DNA of 64,000 nt from JACRAV01 sp964571235. Lineage in GTDB: Bacteria > Zixibacteria > MSB-5A5 > GN15 > FEB-12. The stretch spans positions 186,001 through 250,000 of the forward strand of contig CAZNAI010000010.1 in the NCBI GenBank assembly GCA_964571235.1. The letters are read 5' to 3'. Position 1 is the stretch's first letter, and each line of letters starts with the position of its first letter. A program made the translations under genes and the position numbers. The notes under the pieces are model-generated. The model searched no databases and was not told the origin of the DNA. It saw only the letters and a program-made list of their open reading frames with translations. Positions 33,967-42,598 of this stretch are shown here, one piece after another.

Positions 33967-34719
33967 TCAGTGGAGATTGTGGCAACCGTTGCAAAGCGCT
34001 TGCGGCGTTTCAAACCGTACCAACCGGTGCCTGGTCTGGGCGGTCAATTGGTGGCAGGTCTGGCACTCCATTCGGTTGTTGAAAAGCTGAAGGCGGGGGT
34101 CAAATTCGGTTCGGATCGTCGATCCGTCGGCTCCTCGCGAGGTCGCGCGAATCTCGCCCACCGGGTGGGTATGCCTTTCACTGAACCGAGGCATGTTCGA
34201 CAGTTTCATTCCGTCGACTATAGTTGTTCTGTTCTCGGAATGACAAACAAGACAGGCCTGCGAGGCGTTAAGCCCAGAGAGAATTGCGCTGTTGGAATGA
34301 TATAGCCGGGCGGCCTCGACATGTCCGGGGGAAAGCGTCGCCACGCTACCTCCTGAGTTATGACAAGCGGCACAAAGAGCGACCCCGGTCTCTGCGGAGA
34401 AGCCAAATTCCTGATCGGCGGCGGTGACTCTGGTAGTATGATGAAACGAGTGGCATTCGGAGCAGGCGCGTTCGGGATTGGCGTGAAAGGTCTTGCCGAG
34501 TTCACCGTGGGACAACGAACTCACCGAATGACAAGTCCGGCATTGCTGGATCGGCGAAGGCCCCGGTGAGGTACTCCCAATCGACGCCACGACCTGGTGA
34601 CATTGGGCGCAGTCGAGCGTCTTATGCGCTGAGATTGACTTCGAATTGTCGTGATCTTCGCTTTGGGCGATTACCCCAACACCGGCCAATACAACTGCCG
34701 CGAAAAATCCAATCGACAT
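33967..34719 (-). CDS. Exported heptaheme c-type cytochrome
   Basis: 250 aa from ATG 34719, chosen for GGAG 7 nt upstream and a signal segment MSIGFFAAVVLAGVGVIAQS. Seven heme sites: CAQCH, CRTCH, CSECH, CAACH, CLVCH, CQTCH and CNGCH, the last four residues from the C-terminus. CHSFHHTT shows extra His ligands. It is the most upstream gene of the minus-strand cytochrome block. A gap of 177 nt follows before the next gene, in which I see no clear promoter or terminator, so it may be the first cistron. Periplasmic electron carrier, possibly linking the inner membrane to the conduit. Confidence 0.88.
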   Translation of the reverse strand: MSIGFFAAVVLAGVGVIAQSEDHDNSKSISAHKTLDCAQCHQVVASIGSTSPGPSPIQQCRTCHSVSSLSHGELGKTFHANPERACSECHSFHHTTRVTAADQEFGFSAETGVALCAACHNSGGSVATLSPGHVEAARLYHSNSAILSGLNASQACLVCHSENRTTIVDGMKLSNMPRFSERHTHPVGEIRATSRGADGSTIRTEFDPRLQLFNNRMECQTCHQLTAQTRHRLVRFETPQALCNGCHNLH

Positions 34720-34945
34720 GGCGTTTCTCCAGACCATGCCTTCGCTATCGGCAGGCTGAAAAGGCAATTTCGCTCGGGCGGGCTTACTTCGAGACGTATG
34801 TCAAAGATTGTTCTATCGTCGACCCTTTGCTCAGTAATTGCGCACATGTAGGTCTCCCAAATGAACTTCTAATAGTTTTTCGCTTGCCAATTTCGGCTGG
34901 GGCGACGATTTTCAGCTTAACACCGCGTCAAATGTCGAATTAACG

Positions 34946-36604
34946 ATGAAGAAACTCCCCATTTGTATACTCGTCGCTTTCGTCGCTACTGGAATTGCCA
35001 GTGTCAACGCCGACAGCGAATATTCAGCCAAGAAGCCAAAGCTGGGCGTGTTGATTGTCGTGGATCAGATGCGCGGCGACTACCCCGCGCGATTTGGGCC
35101 GTACTTCACCGGTGGGCTTCACCGCCTATTGACTGAAGGCGCTGTGTTCGATTCCGCCTCCCATGAACATGCCAATACCGAGACCGCCGTCGGCCATGCA
35201 ACTCTTTCAACAGGGTGCTTTCCGAAGCACCATGGCATCGTCGGCAATGATTTTTATGACCGCGCTCACGACAAGATTGTCTATTCAGTCGACGACACTC
35301 TTACCCGAATTGTGCGTACGACAGTGGCTGACTTAAAACGCGTCGACTCGCTCGGAGCATCACCGCAGTACTTGATGAAACCGTCGATCGGAAACTGGCT
35401 AAAAGGTGAAATGACTGGGCGGGTCTTTTCGGTATCACTAAAAGACCGTGCCGCTATTTTGATGGCTGGGCAAGTGATCGATTCAGCGAACCAGCCCAAC
35501 GGCATCTACTGGTGGGATTTCGAGACCGGCGATTTTGTTACGTCGACTGCGTACACTCAGAAATTGCCGTCGTGGGTCGATGACTTCAATCGCGGCTCAA
35601 ACAAGAATGTCTGGCAGGATTCAGTCTGGAATCGCCTTTTGGACGATGCAAAATTCCCGGTTTACGAGTCAATCGGCCCTGACAGCGTGGTGTTGGAAAA
35701 TGACGGCGTGCATGTGACATTCCCGCATTACTTCAATATTGAGCGAAAAGGCGCCGGGCACTACGACGCGGTTTACCGAACGCCACTGGCCGATCAATTG
35801 CTTGTTCGGTTTGTGCGAGAGATGGTGCGCCGTGAGAAAATCGGGGCAGGAGAAACGATCGATCTGCTCCTGCTCTCCTGTTCGGCGGCCGATGCAGTCG
35901 GGCACGCGTATGGGCCTCATAGCCAGGAAATATTCGATTACTACCTGCGGCTCGACCGATATCTGGACACGCTATTGTGTGAGTTGGACACACTGGTGGG
36001 GCGGGACAACTATGTAGTCGCGCTAAGTTCCGATCATGGCGTGCTCGATCTTCCGCCGGCCCACGATCGGATAGAGAAGAAACAGTTCGCGAAAGCGTTG
36101 GGCACAGGCGTTGTCGACTCGGCTTCAGTACAATTCCACGATAGCGCGATATTTTTGCTCGGCTCGGATATCATGTTTCATCGTACACGGGGTGATAACT
36201 TTGAATTGCCTCAACTTACGGCTATTGCGGCAAAGGTTGTTCTGGCATTTCCGCACGTAGACTGTGTGTTCGATAGTGCTTCGATACTTACACCAGCAGG
36301 AATCGACGGTCTGATCGCAACCGAGGTCGCCAACAACTGGTACTCCCCGCGTATGCCCGACCTCATGGTGATATTGAAAGAATCGAAGTACCTCACCAAC
36401 TCCCAAACCGGCACCAGCCACGGCTCTCCCTGGTGGTACGACCGGCATGTGCCGGTCGTTTTCTGGGGTCATGGAATAAGAGCGCAACATTTCGGGGAGC
36501 GGGTGCGTACTGTCGATGTAGCGCCGACTATGGCTGATTTGCTGGGGATTAAGTCCCCCGATTCACTCGACGGCCACTCTCTAGTCGGCGAGATCAAACA
36601 TTAG
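34946..36604 (+). CDS. PafA-like alkaline phosphatase family protein
   Basis: 552 aa with a signal peptide ending SVNADS. The alkaline-phosphatase fold motifs are in order: IVVDQMRGDYPARFGPYF with metal ligand D40, the nucleophile region NTETAVGHATLSTG with T80, HHGIVGNDFYD, later metal sites SSDHGVLD and the C-terminal TSHGSPWWYDRHVPVVFWG. Thr as nucleophile and the opening match the phosphate-irrepressible PafA group. It hydrolyses phosphate monoesters in the periplasm. It is divergent from the cytochrome block and 20 nt ahead of a metallopeptidase gene, so the two may form an operon. Only a weak promoter (TTGCCA, 17 nt, GATTTT) is visible. Confidence 0.85.
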   Translation: MKKLPICILVAFVATGIASVNADSEYSAKKPKLGVLIVVDQMRGDYPARFGPYFTGGLHRLLTEGAVFDSASHEHANTETAVGHATLSTGCFPKHHGIVGNDFYDRAHDKIVYSVDDTLTRIVRTTVADLKRVDSLGASPQYLMKPSIGNWLKGEMTGRVFSVSLKDRAAILMAGQVIDSANQPNGIYWWDFETGDFVTSTAYTQKLPSWVDDFNRGSNKNVWQDSVWNRLLDDAKFPVYESIGPDSVVLENDGVHVTFPHYFNIERKGAGHYDAVYRTPLADQLLVRFVREMVRREKIGAGETIDLLLLSCSAADAVGHAYGPHSQEIFDYYLRLDRYLDTLLCELDTLVGRDNYVVALSSDHGVLDLPPAHDRIEKKQFAKALGTGVVDSASVQFHDSAIFLLGSDIMFHRTRGDNFELPQLTAIAAKVVLAFPHVDCVFDSASILTPAGIDGLIATEVANNWYSPRMPDLMVILKESKYLTNSQTGTSHGSPWWYDRHVPVVFWGHGIRAQHFGERVRTVDVAPTMADLLGIKSPDSLDGHSLVGEIKH

Positions 36605-36624
36605 ATCGACACGATGAGGACTTG

Positions 36625-38031
36625 ATGCTCCGACACCTATTCCTGCTTTTTGTATTCACTGCCTCCTCACTTTCTGCCTCGCCATTTCCTAAAGTCTCGC
36701 GTTATGCACTAGACATATCATTCCAACCCAACGAAGGGACGCTTTCAGGCAATGTCTGCGCCTATTTCGACAAGACAGAAATGTCCGACTCCAAAGTGAC
36801 TTTCCATTTGCACGGTGAACTGCGAGTCGATTCGATTTTGCAATCAGGCAAATCGGTCAACTTTGATGAGTCTCAGGTTCTTTACGAATACGAATATTCA
36901 CTGATCGCCGACAAAGTCGAAGTCACACTCGACAGCCAACTGCCTCGCGATTCACTCCGGATTTTCTACAGCGGATATTTTTCGCCGTCGAAAGCCCGTA
37001 CACCCTCAGACTATATGCGCATCGATTCAAGCGGCGTGCTCCTGCGGGCCTGGGGGTATTCGCTCTGGTTTCCGGTCTTTCTGGCCGATGGCGCCGAGTC
37101 GTACATGACAACATTTAGGCCAGTTGTGTTGCGAATTCCGTCCGCGTACCAAATAGTTTTCTGCGGGAAATATCTGATCGACACACTCAGCGGCGGAATG
37201 CGAATCTCTCCCTGGGCCGCTGAAGATATCGATCTGTTTTCGGCTCAATGTTCGGCGCAAAAGTGGAAAATCGTGCGCAAAGGATCGCTCTACACATTTC
37301 ATTATCCCGACAACCAATCGACCACTCAGGCATACAAAGTTTTGAAATTTGCCGACCAGCTTCTCAATTCCTACCGCGCCAACTACAATTCGAAAGCAAT
37401 GGCGGGCGACCAATTCATCATGGAATTGCCAATGTTTGGCGATATTTCATCGGGGAATGCCACCGGGCTGGCGGTGGACACATGGAAAACATTCGACGAA
37501 GAAGTCCACGCCCGGGTGGCACTGGCGCACGAGCTGGTGCATCCGTTTGTGAACGCCAATGCGCCGAAATCTGACTCGCTCTATGCGCTAGCAATCGAAG
37601 GATTCCCCAGCTATTTCCATTTGCCGGCGCTGGGCGCGATCTGGGGACGCGACTGGTACGCAAATTTTTTGACCGCACTTGAACAAGGATATCTGGATCG
37701 CAAACGGACCGGCACTGATTCGCGCGGACGGTTTCTCCCCACTGAAAAACCGCTTCTCGCGCTGACGGCCGACGAGGTCGGCGATTACAAAGACCGATTT
37801 GTGCTTAACGACCGCGCTCTGTTATTTCTGAATTATCTTCGGGTGAAAATGGGCGACAAATCGTTTGCCAATTTCTGCAAACAGCTTTTTGCAGGCACTG
37901 CCACTACGGCGGAGAGCTTTGAGCGACTCTGTGCGCGTTATCTTCCGTTTGACAAAGACGATATCCGCCTCTGGCTACGCACCACAGAATTCCCTGACAA
38001 ATTCAGAATCTTGGGATCGAAAGAAAAGTAG
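36625..38031 (+). CDS. Exported M1-like zinc metallopeptidase
   Basis: 468 aa from ATG 36625, which follows GAGGA by 4 nt; the TTG just before it is too close. A signal peptide ends LSASPF. An N-terminal beta domain like that of M1 aminopeptidases (YALDISFQPNEGTLSG) precedes a gluzincin site: HELVH near 301-305 and the third ligand Glu in AIEGFPSYF about 20 residues later. The canonical GAMEN substrate motif of M1 is replaced by the region GNATGLAV. Probably a periplasmic peptidase of altered specificity. It ends 4 nt from the convergent permease gene. Confidence 0.65.
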   Translation: MLRHLFLLFVFTASSLSASPFPKVSRYALDISFQPNEGTLSGNVCAYFDKTEMSDSKVTFHLHGELRVDSILQSGKSVNFDESQVLYEYEYSLIADKVEVTLDSQLPRDSLRIFYSGYFSPSKARTPSDYMRIDSSGVLLRAWGYSLWFPVFLADGAESYMTTFRPVVLRIPSAYQIVFCGKYLIDTLSGGMRISPWAAEDIDLFSAQCSAQKWKIVRKGSLYTFHYPDNQSTTQAYKVLKFADQLLNSYRANYNSKAMAGDQFIMELPMFGDISSGNATGLAVDTWKTFDEEVHARVALAHELVHPFVNANAPKSDSLYALAIEGFPSYFHLPALGAIWGRDWYANFLTALEQGYLDRKRTGTDSRGRFLPTEKPLLALTADEVGDYKDRFVLNDRALLFLNYLRVKMGDKSFANFCKQLFAGTATTAESFERLCARYLPFDKDDIRLWLRTTEFPDKFRILGSKEK

Positions 38032-38035
38032 CCAC

Positions 38036-39253
38036 TTACTCGTATCTGAGCGCCTCGATCGGGCTGAGCTTGGCCGCTTTGCCGGCCGGATACAATCCGA
38101 AAAATACTCCAACTGCGGCGGCGAATCCAAAAGCCATCAGCACTGTATCGGCGGTCACCAACACAGGCCAGCCGGCAAATTTGGCGATCAGTTGCACCGC
38201 CCCAGCGCCGAGACCGATGCCAATTATCCCGCCAAGCATACTGAGTAAGATGGCCTCGATCAGAAACTGCTTGAGGATATCTTTGCGTCGCGCCCCGAGC
38301 GACATCCGCACGCCGATCTCGCGGGTTCGCTCAGTCACCGAGACCAGCATGATATTCATGATGCCAATTCCGCCTACCAAAAGCGAGACCGAGGCAATCG
38401 ACCCAAGGAGCACTTTCATAATCTGCGTAGTCGATCCGGCCGCGGCGGAAATTTCGGTCTGCGTGCGAATGGTGAAATCATTGTCCTGCCAATCAGCCAG
38501 TTTGTGACGTTGTCGTAGCAGATTAGTAACCTGTTGTTTGGCCTGATCGACCCGGTCGGCGGCCGAGGCCGAAGCTAAGATGCTCCCGACATAATTTTGA
38601 TTGGTCAGTTTGCGCTGAACAGTCGGAAACGGCGCGACAATCAGATCGTCCTGATCCTGCCCCATTGCGTTTTGTCCTTTTTCCGCCAGAACTCCTACTA
38701 TCTGAAAAGGGAGCTTTGCAATTCTCACTGTTTGCCCAATCGGATCCTGATCAGGGAACAAATTTTCCGCAACTGTCTGGCCGATCACGCAGACTTTGGT
38801 CGCGCCACGAACATCCTGATCGGTGAAGAACTCACCCGATTTGAGTTTCCAGTCGCGAATATAGAAAAAGGGCGGATTCCCCCCTTGAATCTGAGTGCTC
38901 CAATTGAGATTTCCCGCCACCACCTGACGATTAGTTCGAGTGTTGGGAGTGGCATTATTGACCGCCGGGCATTCATCCAAAATTGCTTTGACATCTTCTT
39001 CGGTCAGCGACTGCGCCGCCCCCGACCCCGAGGACACGCCACCGTATTGTAGCGCACCGGGAAAAATCATCAGGAAATTTGTCCCAAGCGCCGCGATCTG
39101 CGATTCGACAGCTTTCTGTGCGCCGCTTCCGACTGCCACCATCGCGACCACTGCCCCGACACCAATAATGATGCCGAGCATGGTCAGAATCGCCCGCGTC
39201 TTGTGACGCAAAAGCGAATCGATAGCGACTCGAATGGTTTCCCAGATCGGCAT
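38036..39253 (-). CDS. MacB-like ABC transporter permease without ATPase domain
   Basis: 405 aa. FtsX/MacB fold: one N-terminal membrane helix (ILTMLGIIIGVGAVVAMVAVGSG), a periplasmic domain of about 230 residues with ALGTNFLMIFPG and IGQTVAENLFPDQDPIGQTVRI, then three helices with VTERTREIGVRMSLGARRKDI and the C-terminal PAGKAAKLSPIEALRYE. E. coli MacB carries its ATP-binding domain fused at the N-terminus; here it is absent and no separate ATPase gene is in the window. It is 5 nt after the MacA-like adaptor. Tripartite export of peptides, siderophores or antibiotics is the family role. Confidence 0.88.
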   Translation of the reverse strand: MPIWETIRVAIDSLLRHKTRAILTMLGIIIGVGAVVAMVAVGSGAQKAVESQIAALGTNFLMIFPGALQYGGVSSGSGAAQSLTEEDVKAILDECPAVNNATPNTRTNRQVVAGNLNWSTQIQGGNPPFFYIRDWKLKSGEFFTDQDVRGATKVCVIGQTVAENLFPDQDPIGQTVRIAKLPFQIVGVLAEKGQNAMGQDQDDLIVAPFPTVQRKLTNQNYVGSILASASAADRVDQAKQQVTNLLRQRHKLADWQDNDFTIRTQTEISAAAGSTTQIMKVLLGSIASVSLLVGGIGIMNIMLVSVTERTREIGVRMSLGARRKDILKQFLIEAILLSMLGGIIGIGLGAGAVQLIAKFAGWPVLVTADTVLMAFGFAAAVGVFFGLYPAGKAAKLSPIEALRYE

Positions 39254-39258
39254 ACCTG

Positions 39259-40644
39259 TTAACGACCTCGTCCGCCTCCGCCCATTCCCGGAGGCCGTGG
39301 CATGAACGGATTATTCGTGCCGCCGCTCACTTGCGTAGTTGCTGAGACAGAATTTGTCCCGACAATGACAGAATCACCTTCAGAGAGCGAGCACTTTACC
39401 AACTCGACAAACCGTTGATTTTGTATCCCGCGAATTACCCGCTCCGGCTTGATCTGACCGTTCTCCATTGTCCAGATTCTCGCCCGCATACTTTCGCCGC
39501 CGGCCATTGAATCACTTCCACCTCCACCCCATTGGCGCTTTCCGGTCGAGTCGCCGCCACCCATCTGTCGCCGTTCTGCCCGCTGTGCCCGACGCGTACT
39601 ATCGGGTGCCGACCGTTCGTCGCGCCTTTGTCCTGTTGAATCACCAGTTGAATTTGCACTCACTGCGGGGGCCGCCATCGCGCCGCCTTCTCGGCCACCA
39701 CGCTTAAGATCCGCTGAATCACCCGTCCAGTTGGCGGGAGTGAAACGAAGAGCCGAAAGCGGTACGCGAAGGACATCTTTGGCAAGCGAAACCTCAATTG
39801 AGCAAGTCGCGGTCATACCGGGCATTAGTTTCTGTTCGGGATTGTTGACATCGATGATGACATTATAAGTCACCACATTTTGAGTCACTACCGGCTGGAG
39901 CCGGACCTGGCTGATGACTCCTTCAAACTGGCGGTCGGCATATGAATCGACGCGAAACGTGACTTTCTGCCCCATCTTGACCTGACCGATATCGGCCTCG
40001 TCGACCGAGGCAGTCACCTGCATTTTTGATAGGTCGTTGGCGATGGTAAACAAAGTCGGCGCCGACAAACTGGCGGCTACTGTCTGGCCAACATCGACAT
40101 TGCGCGAGATCACCACACCGCTGATCGGAGCGAGAATGGTCGCATACTGCAAATTCACTTCTGCGCGGTCGCGGGCCGACTGCGCCTGTTTCAAGCTCGC
40201 CTCAGCGGTCTCCAGATTAGTGGTCGCGGCATCGAGATCGATCTGCGCCACCAGTTGCCGCTCAAACATCTCTTTGGTTCTGCTTGAATTTCGCTTGGCT
40301 TCGTTGAGTTGGGCGGTTGCCCGGTCGACATTCGCTTTTTGTTCGTTGAGCGAAGCCTTAAGAAAAGTCGGATCGAGCTGGACCAGCAATTGTCCCTGCT
40401 TGACCTGCGAGTTGAAATCGGCGTAGAGTTTGGCAATCGTGCCCGAAACCTGTGTGCCGACCTGTACAGTCGTAACGGCATTCAGCGTACCGGTGGCGCT
40501 GATCGCGACTAGCACATCGCCGCGGTCGATCTTGGCAAATTGATAGGTTTCGGCTTTGGCTTTGCCATTGCGGGCCCAAATTATGACAGCCACTGCCGCG
40601 ACCGCGACAAGGCCGATAGTCATGAAAGTCGTTTTGCGTTTCAT
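39259..40644 (-). CDS. MacA/HlyD-type periplasmic adaptor protein
   Basis: 461 aa with one N-terminal membrane segment. The family order is visible: barrel-sandwich hybrid (GTLNAVTTVQVGTQVSGTI), coiled coil from about 95 to 165 (NVDRATAQLNEAKRNS...), second lipoyl half (ATILAPISGVVISRNVDVGQTVA), beta-barrel and membrane-proximal domains. A low-complexity insert of about 75 residues at 305-380, rich in Gly, Ser, Arg and Asp, interrupts the last domain, and the tail ends PGMGGGGRGR. It links the permease to an outer-membrane channel of the TolC type, which is not encoded nearby. First gene of a two-gene operon. Confidence 0.88.
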   Translation of the reverse strand: MKRKTTFMTIGLVAVAAVAVIIWARNGKAKAETYQFAKIDRGDVLVAISATGTLNAVTTVQVGTQVSGTIAKLYADFNSQVKQGQLLVQLDPTFLKASLNEQKANVDRATAQLNEAKRNSSRTKEMFERQLVAQIDLDAATTNLETAEASLKQAQSARDRAEVNLQYATILAPISGVVISRNVDVGQTVAASLSAPTLFTIANDLSKMQVTASVDEADIGQVKMGQKVTFRVDSYADRQFEGVISQVRLQPVVTQNVVTYNVIIDVNNPEQKLMPGMTATCSIEVSLAKDVLRVPLSALRFTPANWTGDSADLKRGGREGGAMAAPAVSANSTGDSTGQRRDERSAPDSTRRAQRAERRQMGGGDSTGKRQWGGGGSDSMAGGESMRARIWTMENGQIKPERVIRGIQNQRFVELVKCSLSEGDSVIVGTNSVSATTQVSGGTNNPFMPRPPGMGGGGRGR

Positions 40645-40748
40645 AGGGCGGGTAATATCAACACCTTTCCCCTATTAGACAAGTGGGCGGGGGGTTTGGA
40701 TTAAAGAATTTTGGCAAGACGACGAGCGGATAACTGCAAAAAGCGTCA

Positions 40749-40770
40749 CCCTTCGACTAGCTCACGGTGA
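40749..40770. repeat. Dispersed-type repeat, copy 1
   Basis: CCCTTCGACTAGCTCACGGTGA: matches the copy at 41561 in 19 of 22 bases. Part of a 264-nt non-coding gap (40645-40908) that holds three such palindromic segments and no gene. Confidence 0.5.
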
Positions 40771-40818
40771 CTCTTCGCTTGGTGGCTTGTCGTCTTGTTT
40801 AACTCGTCTTGATAGAGT

Positions 40819-40841
40819 CAGGCTGAGCTTGTCGAAGCCTG
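40819..40841. repeat. Dispersed-type repeat, copy 2, inverted
   Basis: The segment 40819-40841 carries the reverse complement of the same core (CTTCGACAAGCTCA) between CAGGC/GCCTG arms, so it can fold back on itself. Confidence 0.5.
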
Positions 40842-40861
40842 TTACCATTTGGAGAAATCAT

Positions 40862-40884
40862 GTCGGGACCGCAAGGGTCCCGAC
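40862..40884 (-). repeat. Hairpin downstream of the DUF899 gene
   Basis: A 9-bp perfect stem (GTCGGGACC / GGTCCCGAC) with loop GCAAG, 25 nt after the DUF899 stop. No T-run follows on the minus strand, so it is more likely a repeat element than a strong terminator. Confidence 0.4.
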
Positions 40885-40908
40885 CTACAGAAGAAATCGA
40901 ATCAGATT

Positions 40909-41496
40909 CTAATACTTATACCTCGGCTCCCAGGAGTTGATGCCGCGCGGGAGCAGATCAATCAGCGGCCAAAGGGAACAGTAATCATCCCACGGTCCAA
41001 ATCCGGCCGAGGCCACCTGCCAAATTTTACCGTCCTCGGTGCGCTTGAAAGTTGAAACTCCCGGCCACGGCTCCCCTTTCGGGCCGGCGAATCCCATGTC
41101 GGCGAAAAACGAAGTCTTGTGTGACGAAAACATCTTGAATTTCCAGCCGCGACCTTTGGCGAATTTGCTTTGCACCGTGTACTTGTCGTTGCTGATCACT
41201 ACAAACGGAGCGCGGTTGTCCAGATGTTTCCAAAATCCGTTGAGGCCGTCGGCCCAAAGCGTGCAGTACGGACACTGCTTGCCCATATTGTGAATGACCA
41301 TCAGCTCGTCGTTTTTGCCAAATAACTTGGAAAGAGTAGTCTCTTTGCCGGTCCAGGTTTTGAATGTGTAATCGGAGACCTCGCGGGGCGGCAGTTCTTT
41401 GCGAAGGGCCACCAGATGCTTTTTGGCGTCCATCAACTCTTTTTCAGCCGCTTCGATCTGGACTTTGCGGTCATTCACCAGTGGGATTTCTTTCAT
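40909..41496 (-). CDS. DUF899 family thioredoxin-like protein
   Basis: 195 aa. Seen: thioredoxin-fold stretch NDELMVIHNMGKQCPYCTLWADG with a CPYC pair (C75, C78), and VVISNDKYTVQSKFAKGRGWKF, both typical of DUF899. Start ATG 41496 follows AAGGAG by 10 nt. The N-terminal 40 residues are charged and helical. No signal peptide, so cytosolic. Redox function is likely from the fold, but no substrate is known. It stands alone between the adaptor gene and metF, with dispersed-type repeats on both sides. Confidence 0.8.
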   Translation of the reverse strand: MKEIPLVNDRKVQIEAAEKELMDAKKHLVALRKELPPREVSDYTFKTWTGKETTLSKLFGKNDELMVIHNMGKQCPYCTLWADGLNGFWKHLDNRAPFVVISNDKYTVQSKFAKGRGWKFKMFSSHKTSFFADMGFAGPKGEPWPGVSTFKRTEDGKIWQVASAGFGPWDDYCSLWPLIDLLPRGINSWEPRYKY

Positions 41497-41560
41497 GGAT
41501 TAGACTCCTTCACATTCGTACGACAACGGCGTGTGCCTAAGATTGCTTCGTTGCGACCGA

Positions 41561-41582
41561 CCCTTCGACAGGCTCAGGGTGA
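41561..41582. repeat. Dispersed-type repeat, copy 3
   Basis: CCCTTCGACAGGCTCAGGGTGA, between the DUF899 and metF genes. Same core as the copies at 40749 and 40819, one of which is inverted. Confidence 0.5.
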
Positions 41583-41647
41583 AGTCGCTCCTCGCAACGA
41601 CAGTGTGCGCCCGTGGATCAGAAGATAAATGAAATTCGAGCGAAACG

Positions 41648-42589
41648 CTACAGCGAGTCGATCACTTTTGTCACCGACTGTGCGTCGTTCATGATATAGA
41701 AATGCAGGCACTTGACGCCGTGATTTAAGAGGTCGCGTGCCTGTTCGGTCGCCCAGCGCACGCCGATTTCCTTGACATGCTTGGGATTGGCCTGGATTTC
41801 GTCGACCAACGGCTCGGGGATTGTCACATAGAAATTGCGCGGGATACTGGTCAACTGGTGGAGCGAATTGATAATTTTTATTCCGGGAATGACCGGCACA
41901 CCCAGTTCCGCCTTGTCGCACTCCTGCACAAACCGGTAGAACGCGGCGTTGTCATAGAACATCTGACTCACGACATAATCAGCCCCCGCGCCGACTTTGG
42001 CCTTTAGAAAACTGATATCTGATTTCACATTGGGTGACTCAAAGTGCTTTTCGGGATAACCTCCGACACCGATGCACATGTCTATCGGCGATGATTCGAC
42101 CAGGTCTTCCAAGTATTTCCCCAGCTTGAGATTCGATAGTTGTTCGACCAGTTCAATTGCATATTCGTTGACCGTGTGGCCGTTTGACTTCGGCTTGTGA
42201 TAATTCGATTCATCGCCACGGATCGCCAGCACATTGTGAATACCCAGATAATTCAGCTCGATCATGACATCTTCGGATTCCTCACGGGTAAAGCCACGGC
42301 ACAAAATATGCGGCACGGTATCGATGCCGTACCGGTTCTGAATAATCCCGCAGATACTGATTGTTCCGGGACGCTTCCTGCGAACTCGGCGGCGTATCGT
42401 GCCGTCGGGCTGTTCGTCGTAGTATGCTTCGGCTGGATGGCTGGTAACATCGATAAAGGGCGGCTTGTACGGCAGGACCTGTTCGACAATTGCCAAAATG
42501 TCCTGTGCACTTGAGCCGCGTTGCGGCGGAATAATTTCATAGCTAAATAACGGATCTTTGGCCCGGGCCAGATGTTCGGTCACAAACAT
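41648..42589 (-). CDS. metF: Methylenetetrahydrofolate reductase
   Basis: 313 aa, TIM barrel. Seen: SYEIIPPQRG with the catalytic Glu of the family, IDVTSHPAEA, NVLAIRGDE, FLKAKVGAGADYVVSQMFYD and GIKII. It reduces 5,10-methylene-THF to 5-methyl-THF, the methyl donor for MetH. It starts 9 nt after metH's stop on the same strand, so both genes are one operon and the pathway steps are adjacent. FAD-dependent, cytosolic. Confidence 0.93.
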   Translation of the reverse strand: MFVTEHLARAKDPLFSYEIIPPQRGSSAQDILAIVEQVLPYKPPFIDVTSHPAEAYYDEQPDGTIRRRVRRKRPGTISICGIIQNRYGIDTVPHILCRGFTREESEDVMIELNYLGIHNVLAIRGDESNYHKPKSNGHTVNEYAIELVEQLSNLKLGKYLEDLVESSPIDMCIGVGGYPEKHFESPNVKSDISFLKAKVGAGADYVVSQMFYDNAAFYRFVQECDKAELGVPVIPGIKIINSLHQLTSIPRNFYVTIPEPLVDEIQANPKHVKEIGVRWATEQARDLLNHGVKCLHFYIMNDAQSVTKVIDSL

Positions 42590-42598
42590 GATCTTGTC

